A stretch of 20,868 nucleotides of DNA. Source: an uncultured Ideonella sp. GTDB taxonomy: Bacteria > Pseudomonadota > Gammaproteobacteria > Burkholderiales > Burkholderiaceae. The position numbers and the translations under genes were made by a program. Of the stretch, positions 1 through 7,143 are shown in pieces; positions within the stretch are counted from its first letter, which is position 1, and every line of letters begins with the position of its first letter. The notes under the pieces were generated by a model that saw only the letters and a list, made by a program, of their open reading frames with translations, made no database searches and had not been told where the DNA came from. The stretch covers positions 1 to 20,868 of the forward strand of contig CAMLGG010000068.1 in assembly GCA_946479475.1 (NCBI GenBank), written 5' to 3'.

Positions 1-4
1 CGGT

Positions 5-685
5 TCAGTCGCCCTCGTAGGCCCGCTGGAAGTCGGCCAGCGTCTTGCCCGATTCGTCGCGGAAGGGCTCCTCCAGCATCGTGAGCGCCACGATGCGGTC
101 GACGCGGAAGCTGCGGAAGTCGTCGCGGTGCTCGCACCAGGCGCCCAGTGTCCAGACCGCGCCCCAGAAGAAGCAGCCCAGCGGACGCACGGTGCGCTCG
201 CTGTCGCGGCCGGCCTCGTCGCGGTAGGCCAGGTGCAGTTTGCGGCGCAGCTCGATGGCACCGCGAAGTCGCTCCAGCCGCTCGCGCACCGGGTCGTGGC
301 CGCTCCAGGAGGGCGCGTAGATCGCCAGGCTCTCGGCGGCGGCGCGAGCGGCCGCGGGCAGCACCGCAAGGATCTTCGACAAGGCGCCTTCGGCCGCCGC
401 GGCCAACTCGCCATCCAGCCGCGGCTGGGCGATGCGCACCGCCGCGACCAGGGCCTTGGCTTCGTCGGACGAGAACATGAGCGGCGGCAGGTCGTAGCCC
501 GCGCCGAGCCGGTAGCCCACGCCGGCCTCGCCCTCGATCGGCACGCCCTGCGCCTGCAGGTCGGCCACGTCTCGGTAGACGGTGCGCAGCGAAACCTCCA
601 GCCGCGCCGCGAGGAAGGCAGCCGTCGAAAGACGGCGCCCGCGGATCAGCTGGACCAGCTCGAACAGGCGGTCGGCTCTTCGCAT
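5..685 (-). CDS. YafY-type HTH/WYL-domain transcriptional regulator
   Basis: The 226-residue protein has an N-terminal winged HTH (about residues 1-60; RADRLFELVQLIRGRR, then SLRTVYRDVADLQAQG as the recognition region) and a C-terminal WYL-like domain (about 130-215; it includes HLAYRDEAGRDSERTVRPLG and FRSFRVDRI). Proteins of this family bind DNA and are thought to sense a ligand through the WYL domain; the ligand here is unknown. I chose the ATG at 685 over an upstream in-frame start because its A is also the last base of the TGA of the preceding VOC gene (TGATG overlap). This implies translational coupling and one transcript. The regulator may control the VOC pair or itself. The family assignment is confident; the target is not known. 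Confidence 0.9.
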   Translation of the reverse strand: MRRADRLFELVQLIRGRRLSTAAFLAARLEVSLRTVYRDVADLQAQGVPIEGEAGVGYRLGAGYDLPPLMFSSDEAKALVAAVRIAQPRLDGELAAAAEGALSKILAVLPAAARAAAESLAIYAPSWSGHDPVRERLERLRGAIELRRKLHLAYRDEAGRDSERTVRPLGCFFWGAVWTLGAWCEHRDDFRSFRVDRIVALTMLEEPFRDESGKTLADFQRAYEGD

Positions 686-1074
686 CAACCCATCGCCGTG
701 CAGATCTCGACCAGCGTGCCGTCGGGACATCGCACGTAGGCCACGGTCTGCCCCCAGGGCTTGACCTTCGGCGGCGAAAGCAACTCGGCACCCGCGGCCA
801 CGGCCCGCTCGCAGGCCGCCGCCACGTCGGTCGCGACCAGCCCGACCTCCATGCCCAGCGGCCGCTTCGAGGCATCCGCGGCCACGTACTCGTGCCCCAG
901 GTTGCCCCGCGCCGTGTCGTGCTGTGCGAACGACAGCGTGGTGCCGCCCGTCTCCAGCTCGCCGTAGCCGCCGCCGGGCGCGACGAAGCGGCGCTTCAGC
1001 CCGAAGGCCTGCTCGAAGAAGGCCAGCGACTTCTCGACGTCAGCTACATAAACGATGGTGTAAGCGAAGTGCAT
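685..1074 (-). CDS. VOC family protein (glyoxalase/bleomycin-resistance fold)
   Basis: This 129-residue protein has the size and two-module beta-alpha-beta pattern of small VOC proteins. The first half starts FAYTIVYVADVEKSLAFFEQ and the second PLGMEVGLVATDVAAACERA. It ends in DGTLVEICTA, where VOC enzymes usually carry a metal-ligand Glu. Family members act on small electrophiles or bind drugs, so the substrate cannot be predicted. A good Shine-Dalgarno (TGGAGG) lies 5 bases before the ATG. The stop overlaps the start of the WYL regulator, so the two form a two-gene operon. A TAGCAT -10-like hexamer lies at 1094-1099 on the minus strand, without a clear -35. Confidence 0.88.
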   Translation of the reverse strand: MHFAYTIVYVADVEKSLAFFEQAFGLKRRFVAPGGGYGELETGGTTLSFAQHDTARGNLGHEYVAADASKRPLGMEVGLVATDVAAACERAVAAGAELLSPPKVKPWGQTVAYVRCPDGTLVEICTAMG

Positions 1075-1146
1075 GTCGACCTCCAGACAACGAATGCTAC
1101 GCGTCGCGTTCGTGCACTGAGCGCGCGAGGACCGCCGCCCCCTCCC

Positions 1147-1278
1147 GCTGAAGCGCGGCAGCGCTTCAGCCCCGGCGCGCGCAGCGCCGCCGCCTACCAG
1201 GGCGTGCGCGGATCCGGCTTTGCCGGTCCGCTGCGCGAGCCCCCTTGGGGGGCAGCCCCCGGAAGGGGGCGTGGGGGC
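1147..1278. repeat. Intergenic multi-hairpin GC-rich repeat cluster
   Basis: Four inverted repeats stand side by side. GCTGAAGCGC pairs perfectly with GCGCTTCAGC (1147-1156 / 1161-1170, loop GGCA). An imperfect stem spans about 1207-1234 around a CTTTG loop. GCCCCC-TT-GGGGGGC (1239-1253) is a near-palindrome. GCCCCC pairs with GGGGGC (1255-1260 / 1265-1270) over a GGAA tetraloop of the GNRA class. The cluster fills the gap between two minus-strand genes and begins within 10 bases of the second VOC gene's stop. It could therefore stop or stabilise that transcript. There is no U-run, so it is not a standard intrinsic terminator. From memory, similar C/G-block hairpin clusters are common between Comamonadaceae genes; this was not searched. 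Confidence 0.6.
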
Positions 1279-1677
1279 CTATCTCATGGCATGCAGGCCG
1301 ACGCGGTTGCCTTCGCTGTCCTCGATCTGCGCGAAGGCCCCCATGCCCTCGGGCAGCTCGGTGCGCGGCACCAGCAGCCTGCCGCCGGCTTCCGGCAGGC
1401 GTGCGAGCACGGCGTTCAGCGACGGGTCGGCATTCAGGTAGACGACCGTGCCCTGGGTGCTGGGCGACGGGGCGTTGCTGCCGGCGAACAGGCAACCGCC
1501 GACGCTGTCGCCGGGTTGATATTCGAAGACGGCCAGCGTGGTCTCGGGCCCCATGGCCTCGCGCCGCAGCGGGCGGTGGAAAAGGGTCTCGTAGAAGCGC
1601 TGTGCGCGGTCCAGGTCGCGCACCGGGATCTCGAACCAGTGGATGGCGTGGGCGGCGGGAGTCTGGGCGTTGCTCAT
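1279..1677 (-). CDS. VOC family protein
   Basis: The 132-residue product reads AIHWFEIPVRDLDRAQRFYE at its start and EGMGAFAQIEDSEGNRVGLH at its end. This is the typical N- and C-terminal pattern of small VOC proteins of the PhnB/YaeR-like group. The frame stays open upstream, but the ATG at 1677 is preceded by AGGAGAG at good spacing and starts where family similarity starts; the extra upstream residues look non-coding. It is not closely similar to the VOC gene at 685-1074, so this is not a recent tandem duplication. The substrate is unknown. It is divergent from the sigma-factor gene across 110 bp. Confidence 0.87.
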   Translation of the reverse strand: MSNAQTPAAHAIHWFEIPVRDLDRAQRFYETLFHRPLRREAMGPETTLAVFEYQPGDSVGGCLFAGSNAPSPSTQGTVVYLNADPSLNAVLARLPEAGGRLLVPRTELPEGMGAFAQIEDSEGNRVGLHAMR

Positions 1678-1774
1678 CGGTGCTCTCCTGGTGAATTGGC
1701 AGGAGCGGCATGCTGCGACACGGCTGCTGACAGCGTGATGGCAGCAAGGGGTTGCGCGCCGCGGGCGGCAGGAC

Positions 1775-1780
1775 TCCAAT
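1775..1780 (+). promoter_or_regulatory. Possible -10 box, leaderless sigma-factor transcript
   Basis: TCCAAT matches four of six bases of TATAAT and ends 7 bases before the sigma-factor ATG at 1788. There is no Shine-Dalgarno at usable spacing (the closest, AGGA, is 14 bases away). The same layout recurs upstream of trpS, the Gfo/Idh gene and glpR, which is the main reason to list it. No convincing -35 is seen. Confidence 0.3.
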
Positions 1781-1787
1781 CCCGCCC

Positions 1788-2339
1788 ATGTCGCCCACCG
1801 AGCTTCCGCCCCAGGACCGGCCGCCGCACGACCAGCTCGACGCCCTGTACGCCGACGCGTACCGCGAGCTGCGCCGGCTGGCGCGGGCGCGCCTGCATGG
1901 CGGCGGCCGCAACACGGTGCTCGACACCACCGCGCTGGTGCACGAGAGCTACCTGCGCCTGGCGCGCCACGGCGAGGTCGCCTTCGAGGACAAGCTGCGC
2001 TTCATGGTCTACGCCGGCCGCGTGATGCGCTCGGTCATCATCGACCTGGTGCGCGAGCGGCAGGCCGAGCGGCGCGGCGGCGACGCCGCCCACGTCACCC
2101 TCGACACCCAGCTCGGCGCCGGCCTCGGCCCCGAAGCCGGCGAGGCCGAGATCCTGCGGGTGCACGACGCGCTCGAGGAGCTCGCGCGGCTCGACGCGCG
2201 CATGGCGCAGGTGGTCGAGCTGCGCTATTTCGCCGGCATGACCGAGGCCGAGATCGCGCAGGCACTGGGCGTGACCGACCGCACCGTGCGTCGCGATTGG
2301 CAGCAGGCCCGGCTGTTCCTCGCGGAGGCGCTCCGGTAG
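1788..2339 (+). CDS. ECF-type RNA polymerase sigma factor (ECF_sub/TIGR02999-like)
   Basis: This 183-residue protein has sigma region 2 in the first 100 residues (LYADAYRELRRLARARLH; TTALVHESYLRLAR; AGRVMRSVIIDLVRERQAER). Region 4 lies near the C-terminus (VVELRYFAGMTEAEIAQALG, then VTDRTVRRDWQQARLFL, the HTH that reads the -35). The TALVHESYLRL motif and the adjoining Ser/Thr kinase gene are typical of the TIGR02999 / Sigma70_ECF group. Such factors redirect RNA polymerase to a small regulon. No separate anti-sigma gene is seen, so the downstream kinase is the obvious candidate regulator. I chose the ATG at 1788 because upstream in-frame sequence looks non-coding. Its stop is 12 bases before the kinase start. 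Confidence 0.9.
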   Translation: MSPTELPPQDRPPHDQLDALYADAYRELRRLARARLHGGGRNTVLDTTALVHESYLRLARHGEVAFEDKLRFMVYAGRVMRSVIIDLVRERQAERRGGDAAHVTLDTQLGAGLGPEAGEAEILRVHDALEELARLDARMAQVVELRYFAGMTEAEIAQALGVTDRTVRRDWQQARLFLAEALR

Positions 2340-2351
2340 CGCTGTTTCGCC

Positions 2352-5138
2352 GTGAGCGCCGCATCGCTGTCCGATCTCGCCCCGGGCGATTTCGCGAGGC
2401 TGCGGCAGCTGCTGGACGAGGCGCTCGAACTGCCGCCCACCGAGCGCGCGGCCTGGCTGGCGAAGCTGCCGGCCGACCAGGCCGTGCTGCGTTCGAGGCT
2501 GGAAGGCCTGCTCGCCCATGCCGAAGACTCGCAGGAGGGACCGCGCACGGCATCGCGCTTCACGCTGCCGCGCCTGAAGCCGCCGGACGAGTCCGAGCCG
2601 CCGCTGCCGCCGGACGCGGGCCCCTACCGGGCCATCCGCCTGCTGGGTGAGGGCGGCATGGGCCGCGTCTGGCTGGCCGAGCGGACCGACATGCTGCACG
2701 GCCGGCCCGTCGCGCTGAAGCTGCCGCATGCGGCGTGGCGCCATCCCCGCCTCGCGGAGCGGCTGGCGCAGGAGCGCGAGATCCTGGCCGTGCTCGACCA
2801 CCCGAACATCGCCCGCATCTACGACGCCGGCGTGGCCGCCGACGGCCAGCCCTACCTGGCGCTGGAGTACGTCGAGGGCGAGCGCATCGACGAGTACGCC
2901 CGGCGCCTTTCGCTAGGGGTGCGGGAGAGGGTGCGGCTGTTCCTGCAGGTGACTGCCGCAGTGGCCCACGCCCACGCACGGCTGGTGGTTCACCGCGACC
3001 TCAAGCCCGGCAACATCCTGGTCGGCCGTGACGGCCAGGTGCGGCTGCTCGACTTCGGCATCGCGAAGCTGCTGGGCACCGACCCGGCCGCCGCGGAGCT
3101 CACCGCGCCGGCGCAGCGCGCGTTGACGCCGCAGTACGCGGCGCCCGAGCAGATCCTCGGCCAGCCCATCGGCACGGCCGCCGACATCTACTCGCTGGGC
3201 GTCGTGCTCTACGAGCTGCTCACCGGCGAGCTGCCGTACAAACCCCGGCGGGCCTCTGCCGCGGCGCTGGAGGAGACCATCGTCCAGGCCGAACCTCCGC
3301 GGCCGAGCCAGCGCAGCACCGACCCGCAGGTCCGGCGGCTCCTCAAGGGCGACCTCGACACCATCGTGCTCAAGGCGCTGAGGAAGGCTCCGGCCGAGCG
3401 CTACCCGACGGCCCAGGCGCTCGCCGACGACCTGTCGAACTGGCTGGCCGACCGCCCGGTGGCGGCGCGCCCCGACAGCCCGTGGTACCAGGCGCGCAAG
3501 TTCATGCGGCGCAACCGGCTCGGCGTCGGCGTGGCCGGCGGCTTCGTGCTCTCCCTCGGCGCGGCGCTCGGCGTCGCGTTGTGGCAGGCCGACCAGGCGC
3601 GCGCCGAGGCCGCCAAGGCCCAGGCCATCACCGGTGTCCTGGTCGGCCTGTTCAAGGCCAACGACATCGAGCAGGCCGACGGGGCAGCCAAGCGCCGGCA
3701 GAGCGTGCAGCAGCTGCTCGAGCACAGTGCCGATGCGCTGGGCGACGGCCTCGCAGGCCAGCCCGCGGTGCGTGCGGAGCTGCGCCGCATCGTCGGCGGT
3801 CTGTTGAGCGACCTGGAGATCAACGGTGCGGCCATCCGCCTGCAGCGCCGGCAGGCGGAGGATCTCGCTGCCCGCGCAGCGCCGGCGGCGGCCCAGGTGG
3901 GTGCGTGGCGTGCGCTGGCCCAGAGCCTGTTCCGCGACAGCGAACTGGCCGGGGCGCGCGACGCCCTGGCCCGGACCGACGCGGCATGCGCCGCGCCCCG
4001 AGGCGACGAACTTTCGGCGCTTTGCCTCGGCGTCGCGCTCGATCGCGCCCTGGTCGACAAGACCGAGGGCCGGCTCGATGCGGCCGAGGCCGCCGCGCAG
4101 GCGCTTCCCCAGGCGCTGGCTCGCTACCCCACGGCCGCGAACGACCTCGCCGATGCCTACGAGCTGCTGGCCCAGATCCGCGACCTGCGCAACCAGCCCG
4201 ACGAGGCGCGTGCCTTCTTCGAGCGAGCCCTGGCCCTGCGACGCGAGCAGTGGGGCGAGGGTTCGGTGCGCCTCGCGCAGATGCGCTACCGCTTTGGCCG
4301 CATGCTTTGGAACCTGCGCAGCCTGGCCCGGGCCGAGGCGGAGATGACCGCCGCCTGGCAGGCCACGCGCGCCGCGCTCGGCCCCGAGCACGTGGCCAGC
4401 GCGCGCAACGAGCTGCACCTGGGCCGCCTGCAGTTCTATGTCGGCCTGGGCAACGAAGGCATGGCGCATCTGCGCCATGCGCAGGCTGTGCTGCTGGCCC
4501 AGGCCGAGCGGCTGGACCCGCAGGAGGTGCTCACCGCCCGCACCTTCTTCGCCAATGCGCTGGTGCTGGACGGCCGCTGGGCGGAGGCCGGCCCCTTGCT
4601 GGACGCCGCGGAGCAGGAGCGCCGGCAGCTGGGCGGCAACGCCGGCTCCGGCGTCACGCTCGACCTTTCGCGCGCGCTCTGGCTGGCCGGTGTCGGCCGG
4701 CTGGCCGAGGCCCGCGAGCTGCACCGGCGCCTGCGCGACGACACCATCGCCCAGCTCGGCCCGCGCCACCCCTATGTCGCCGAGAGGCGACATCGACTGG
4801 CCCGCGTGCTGCTGGCTTCCGGCGACGTGGCGGGCGCGGAGCGCGAGCTTCAGGCGGCCCTGGAGACCGAGGACAAGGTCGAGTCGATCTTCGGCTCGGC
4901 CAAGCACCGCGTGCGGATCGCGCAAGTCCTGCTGCTCGTCGCACAAGGCCGTGCGAAAGAGGCCGCGGCGCAGGCCGACGAGTTGCTCGCCCTGGCCGCG
5001 CGCACCGACCGCCGCGAGGTCTACCGCGAGACGCTGGCGATGCTGCACGACGCCGCCGCGCACGCCTACGAGGCCGCCGGCCGCGCGGCCGATGCGCGGA
5101 CCGAGCGCACGCGCCTCGACGAACTGGGCGTTCCCTGA
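2352..5138 (+). CDS. Membrane-anchored Ser/Thr protein kinase with TPR-like C-terminal half
   Basis: The 928-residue protein contains a full Hanks-type kinase domain. It has a glycine loop LGEGGMGR (98-105), catalytic Lys123 in VALK, HRDLKPGN (214-221), DFG (234-236) and APE (264-266). It is an RD kinase with all key residues, so it should be active. Residues about 391-411 form one transmembrane helix after a basic stretch (KFMRRNR), placing the kinase in the cytoplasm. About 500 helical residues follow, presumably periplasmic, with TPR-like units such as ARAFFERALALRREQWGE near residue 615. The start is GTG at 2352 with no clear Shine-Dalgarno, 12 bases after the sigma gene, which suggests coupling. 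The first 90 residues form a small helical domain often found in these kinases. The inferred role is sensing an envelope signal and controlling the ECF factor. Confidence 0.92.
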   Translation: MSAASLSDLAPGDFARLRQLLDEALELPPTERAAWLAKLPADQAVLRSRLEGLLAHAEDSQEGPRTASRFTLPRLKPPDESEPPLPPDAGPYRAIRLLGEGGMGRVWLAERTDMLHGRPVALKLPHAAWRHPRLAERLAQEREILAVLDHPNIARIYDAGVAADGQPYLALEYVEGERIDEYARRLSLGVRERVRLFLQVTAAVAHAHARLVVHRDLKPGNILVGRDGQVRLLDFGIAKLLGTDPAAAELTAPAQRALTPQYAAPEQILGQPIGTAADIYSLGVVLYELLTGELPYKPRRASAAALEETIVQAEPPRPSQRSTDPQVRRLLKGDLDTIVLKALRKAPAERYPTAQALADDLSNWLADRPVAARPDSPWYQARKFMRRNRLGVGVAGGFVLSLGAALGVALWQADQARAEAAKAQAITGVLVGLFKANDIEQADGAAKRRQSVQQLLEHSADALGDGLAGQPAVRAELRRIVGGLLSDLEINGAAIRLQRRQAEDLAARAAPAAAQVGAWRALAQSLFRDSELAGARDALARTDAACAAPRGDELSALCLGVALDRALVDKTEGRLDAAEAAAQALPQALARYPTAANDLADAYELLAQIRDLRNQPDEARAFFERALALRREQWGEGSVRLAQMRYRFGRMLWNLRSLARAEAEMTAAWQATRAALGPEHVASARNELHLGRLQFYVGLGNEGMAHLRHAQAVLLAQAERLDPQEVLTARTFFANALVLDGRWAEAGPLLDAAEQERRQLGGNAGSGVTLDLSRALWLAGVGRLAEARELHRRLRDDTIAQLGPRHPYVAERRHRLARVLLASGDVAGAERELQAALETEDKVESIFGSAKHRVRIAQVLLLVAQGRAKEAAAQADELLALAARTDRREVYRETLAMLHDAAAHAYEAAGRAADARTERTRLDELGVP

Positions 5139-5211
5139 GCATGTCCGGATCCGGTCGCCCCATCCCGTTCATCCGGACAGCCGCTGTCCCCGCAAAACCG
5201 GAGAACCTGAC

Positions 5212-5886
5212 ATGAACCAGCTTTTCAAGGCCCGCCCCGTCCCCACCGCACTGGCGGTGTCCCTCGCCCTCGGCCTGGCCTGCGGCGGCGCGTTCGCGCA
5301 AGGGCCCGACGCGGACAAATGCAACGAGAACCAGGGGCTGCAAGGCCTGGAGGCCGCCCCCATCGGGGCCGACCTGACCGGCATCCCCCTGCTGCCCGGC
5401 AACACGGTGCCGACCGCGGGTACCAACACCAGCGAGTCGCCAGAGCTCGTCGGCCCGCTGGAATTCCAGCTCAGCGGGAAGTTCAAGTTCATGAGCTCCG
5501 GCGGGCTGGTGCGCGGCACCTACACCGAGCGCAACTACACCGGCGCCGACAAGCGTTGCAAGCAGCACCTGAAGGTGGCCGTCAAGAGCGGCTGCGTGGC
5601 CAAGGTGCGCTTGTACAAGTACCTCCACCCGCTGTCGCTCGACCTGGTGGCCGACTACCGCGACGACCTGGGCGGCCTGGTCCCGTCCGACACCGCCAGC
5701 CGCTCGGCCGGCAAGGGCACGGTCATCGAGTTCCACCTCGAGACGCCCGTGTGCGCCGGTCAGGACACCACCTGGCTGCTCCTCAACACCAGCATAGACA
5801 CCATGATGCTGGTCAAGGGCCTGGAGCTGGTGGCGCCCACCGGCGAGAACTCCAAGCTGCGGCCGATCCACGTTCCCTTCCACTAG
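5212..5886 (+). CDS. Secreted protein of unknown function downstream of the kinase
   Basis: The 224-residue product has a clear Sec signal peptide: a charged start (MNQLFKARP), a hydrophobic core (ALAVSLALGLACGG) and AFA before Gln30 as cleavage site. GGAGA at 5200-5204 sits 7 bases before the ATG. I do not recognise the mature domain. It has three Cys after the signal cleavage site in addition to one near the mature N-terminus (CNENQ, KRCKQHL, SGCVAKV, TPVCAGQ), so two disulfides are possible, and many short beta-like stretches. The gap from the kinase stop is 73 bases, so it may share the sigma-kinase transcript or be the sigma factor's target. A lipoprotein is unlikely because no lipobox Cys follows the hydrophobic core at the right position. 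Confidence 0.8.
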   Translation: MNQLFKARPVPTALAVSLALGLACGGAFAQGPDADKCNENQGLQGLEAAPIGADLTGIPLLPGNTVPTAGTNTSESPELVGPLEFQLSGKFKFMSSGGLVRGTYTERNYTGADKRCKQHLKVAVKSGCVAKVRLYKYLHPLSLDLVADYRDDLGGLVPSDTASRSAGKGTVIEFHLETPVCAGQDTTWLLLNTSIDTMMLVKGLELVAPTGENSKLRPIHVPFH

Positions 5887-5895
5887 AAGCCCTGC

Positions 5896-5925
5896 CCGGC
5901 CGGCGCTAAGATGCGCGCCGGTCGG
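5896..5925 (+). terminator. GC-rich stem-loop after the secreted-protein gene
   Basis: CCGGCCGGCGC (5896-5906) pairs with GCGCCGGTCGG (5915-5925), an 11-bp stem with one G-T wobble and the 8-base loop TAAGATGC. It starts 9 bases after the stop codon, which fits a terminator or 3' stabiliser. No T-run follows. The loop contains TAAGAT, which could itself be a -10 box for the gene at 6118, so the call is uncertain. Confidence 0.4.
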
Positions 5926-6117
5926 CAGTTCACCCAGGCGTCGCCGCGGGACGTTTCCCGAGCTAAACCTGCCCTGATTCGTTCCTTCGCCTTTCGGTTG
6001 CGTGTGACGGCTTTCGTGCCGCGCTTGATCCGCCAGGCTGCAAGTCGGCGACCCCAGCCCCCGGTGCACCACCGGGCCCCGAGCGGTTCATGCGCGCGCT
6101 TCGACGAAAGACGCCCC
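5926..6117 (+). other. Gene-free leader region before the DUF2087 gene
   Basis: About 190 bases with no supportable gene. They hold a perfect 7-bp hairpin (CCCGGTG / CACCGGG, 6060-6066 / 6070-6076, loop CAC) 42 bases before the ATG at 6118, and a short GGGA/TCCC stem near 5948. If TAAGAT at 5907-5912 is a -10 box, this would be a long 5' leader. It matches no riboswitch class I know. Confidence 0.35.
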
Positions 6118-6708
6118 ATGACGACCCAGACCTCATCCCCCGAGACCCGCGGCCGCGAACGCGTGCCGCTGCACAGCGACGACCTCTCGCAGTTCGCCAA
6201 GACCCTGCGCCAGCAGCTCGCCGAGCACCTGCACAAGAGCGCCGGCGCCGCGCCCAGCCACGTTCAGATGCTGAACATGCTGGCCCGCGCCGCGGGGCAC
6301 CGCAGCGTGCAGGCACTGCGTGCGCAGGCCCTGCTCAAGCCCTCGGCACCGACACCCGCGCCGGCCGATGCGCCGCCGGCATTGAGCGCGCACGCCACCA
6401 AGGCGCTCACCCAGTTCGACGCCCTGGGCCGCCTTTCCCGCTGGCCCTACAAGTTCGCCGTCCAGCGGCTGGCGATGTGGGGCCTGTGGCTGCGCTTCGA
6501 CTCCGGCCGTACCTACACCGAGCGCGAGGTCAACGAGATCCTCAAGGCCTGGACGACCTACGGCGACCACGTCACCCCGCGGCGCGAGCTGGTCGAGATG
6601 GGCCTGCTCGGACGCAAGGACGACTGCTCCAGCTACTGGAAGGAGCCGCAGCGGCCGAACGACGAGATCCGAACGCTGCTGCAGGCGCTGCGGGCGCGCA
6701 AGGCCTGA
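6118..6708 (+). CDS. DUF2087 domain-containing protein
   Basis: This 196-residue protein has two parts. Residues about 15-80 form a helical module (LSQFAKTLRQQLAEHL, SHVQMLNMLARAAGHRSVQA) that recurs at the N-terminus of DUF2087 proteins. Residues about 110-190 carry the DUF2087 signature: YTEREVNEILKAWTTYGDHV, then RRELVEMGLLGRKDDCSSYW. DUF2087 is often joined to HTH or methyltransferase regulators and its biochemical role is unknown. I place the start at the ATG at 6118. The frame is open from 5911, but that part is Arg/Pro-rich and overlaps a strong stem-loop. No Shine-Dalgarno is evident. It appears to stand alone. Confidence 0.8.
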   Translation: MTTQTSSPETRGRERVPLHSDDLSQFAKTLRQQLAEHLHKSAGAAPSHVQMLNMLARAAGHRSVQALRAQALLKPSAPTPAPADAPPALSAHATKALTQFDALGRLSRWPYKFAVQRLAMWGLWLRFDSGRTYTEREVNEILKAWTTYGDHVTPRRELVEMGLLGRKDDCSSYWKEPQRPNDEIRTLLQALRARKA

Positions 6709-6967
6709 GGCGCGTTTGCAAGGAGCCACGCACCTGTCAATGGTGCGCAGACAGTCAAGACACCTCGCCCCGCCTCCATTTGTCGAGAACAATCGCGCCG
6801 GCAGATCTCACGGTATGTATCTGGCGGGGCGGTCCGTATACCACGGCGCAGTTTGCGAAACGCTGGTCACGACCCAGTCCCATCCTGAATTGATCGATAT
6901 CGGGACGCCGTCAATCGATGCGGTTGCGTTCCGCTCCCTCCAATAACCCGTTACTTCAAGCTCCGGG
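6709..6967. other. Low-coding-content region, no confident gene
   Basis: G+C content is visibly lower than in flanking genes. A 76-codon plus-strand frame (6716-6946) and a minus-strand frame running 6808-6993 are open, but neither has a supported start or a family I recognise. The plus frame has AAGGAG at 6719-6724, too far (13 bases) from the internal ATG at 6738. This may be decayed or recently acquired DNA. Confidence 0.4.
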
Positions 6968-7125
6968 CTAGCTGAACTTGGCAGTCGTGCCGCTCAGATC
7001 GGAACCGACCATCTTCCTCGTGTAGACAGTTCCGAAGATGGAGTTACCACCACAGGCAGAGACATTGCCGCCAATGCCAAATAGATCGATCGCTTACTAG
7101 CCCGAAGCTTCCGAATTGGAGCCAT
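6968..7125 (-). pseudogene. Small exported- or peptide-like gene, apparently frame-disrupted
   Basis: A near-perfect Shine-Dalgarno (AGGAGGAA, 7131-7138) lies 5 bases before an ATG at 7125, and 18 bases separate that ATG from the stop of the gene at 7144. Read straight, the frame gives 43 residues (MAPIRKLRASKRSIYLALAA at its start) and stops at 6994. The overlapping frame 6968-7093 has 27 of 41 codons ending in G or C against 19 of 42 in the ATG frame. It encodes a Gly-rich C-terminus (GIGGNVSACGGNSIFGTVYT, ending GTTAKFS). A net +1 base near the tandem CGATCGATC would join the two into a 53-residue product. It may be a frameshifted small gene, a variable locus or a base-call error. Confidence 0.35.
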
Positions 7126-7143
7126 GAGAGTTCCTCCTGGAAA

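Noticed and set aside
2913..5063. A 716-codon minus-strand frame antisense to the kinase gene.
   Set aside because: The plus strand encodes a kinase with every catalytic motif. The antisense product is Gly/Arg/Gln-rich with no recognisable domain.
5926..6117. A riboswitch in the leader of the DUF2087 gene.
   Set aside because: Hairpins are present, but I could match no conserved core of a known class, and the gene is not a metabolic one.
6716..6946. A 76-codon plus-strand frame.
   Set aside because: The Shine-Dalgarno is badly spaced, no family is recognised, and it lies in an area where several frames are open by chance.
6808..7125. Reading through the TGA at 6994 as selenocysteine: the frame stays open for 61 more codons to 6808.
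   Set aside because: No selenocysteine insertion hairpin or selenoprotein context was seen. In the first part, the other frame has the stronger coding pattern, so chance openness is more likely.
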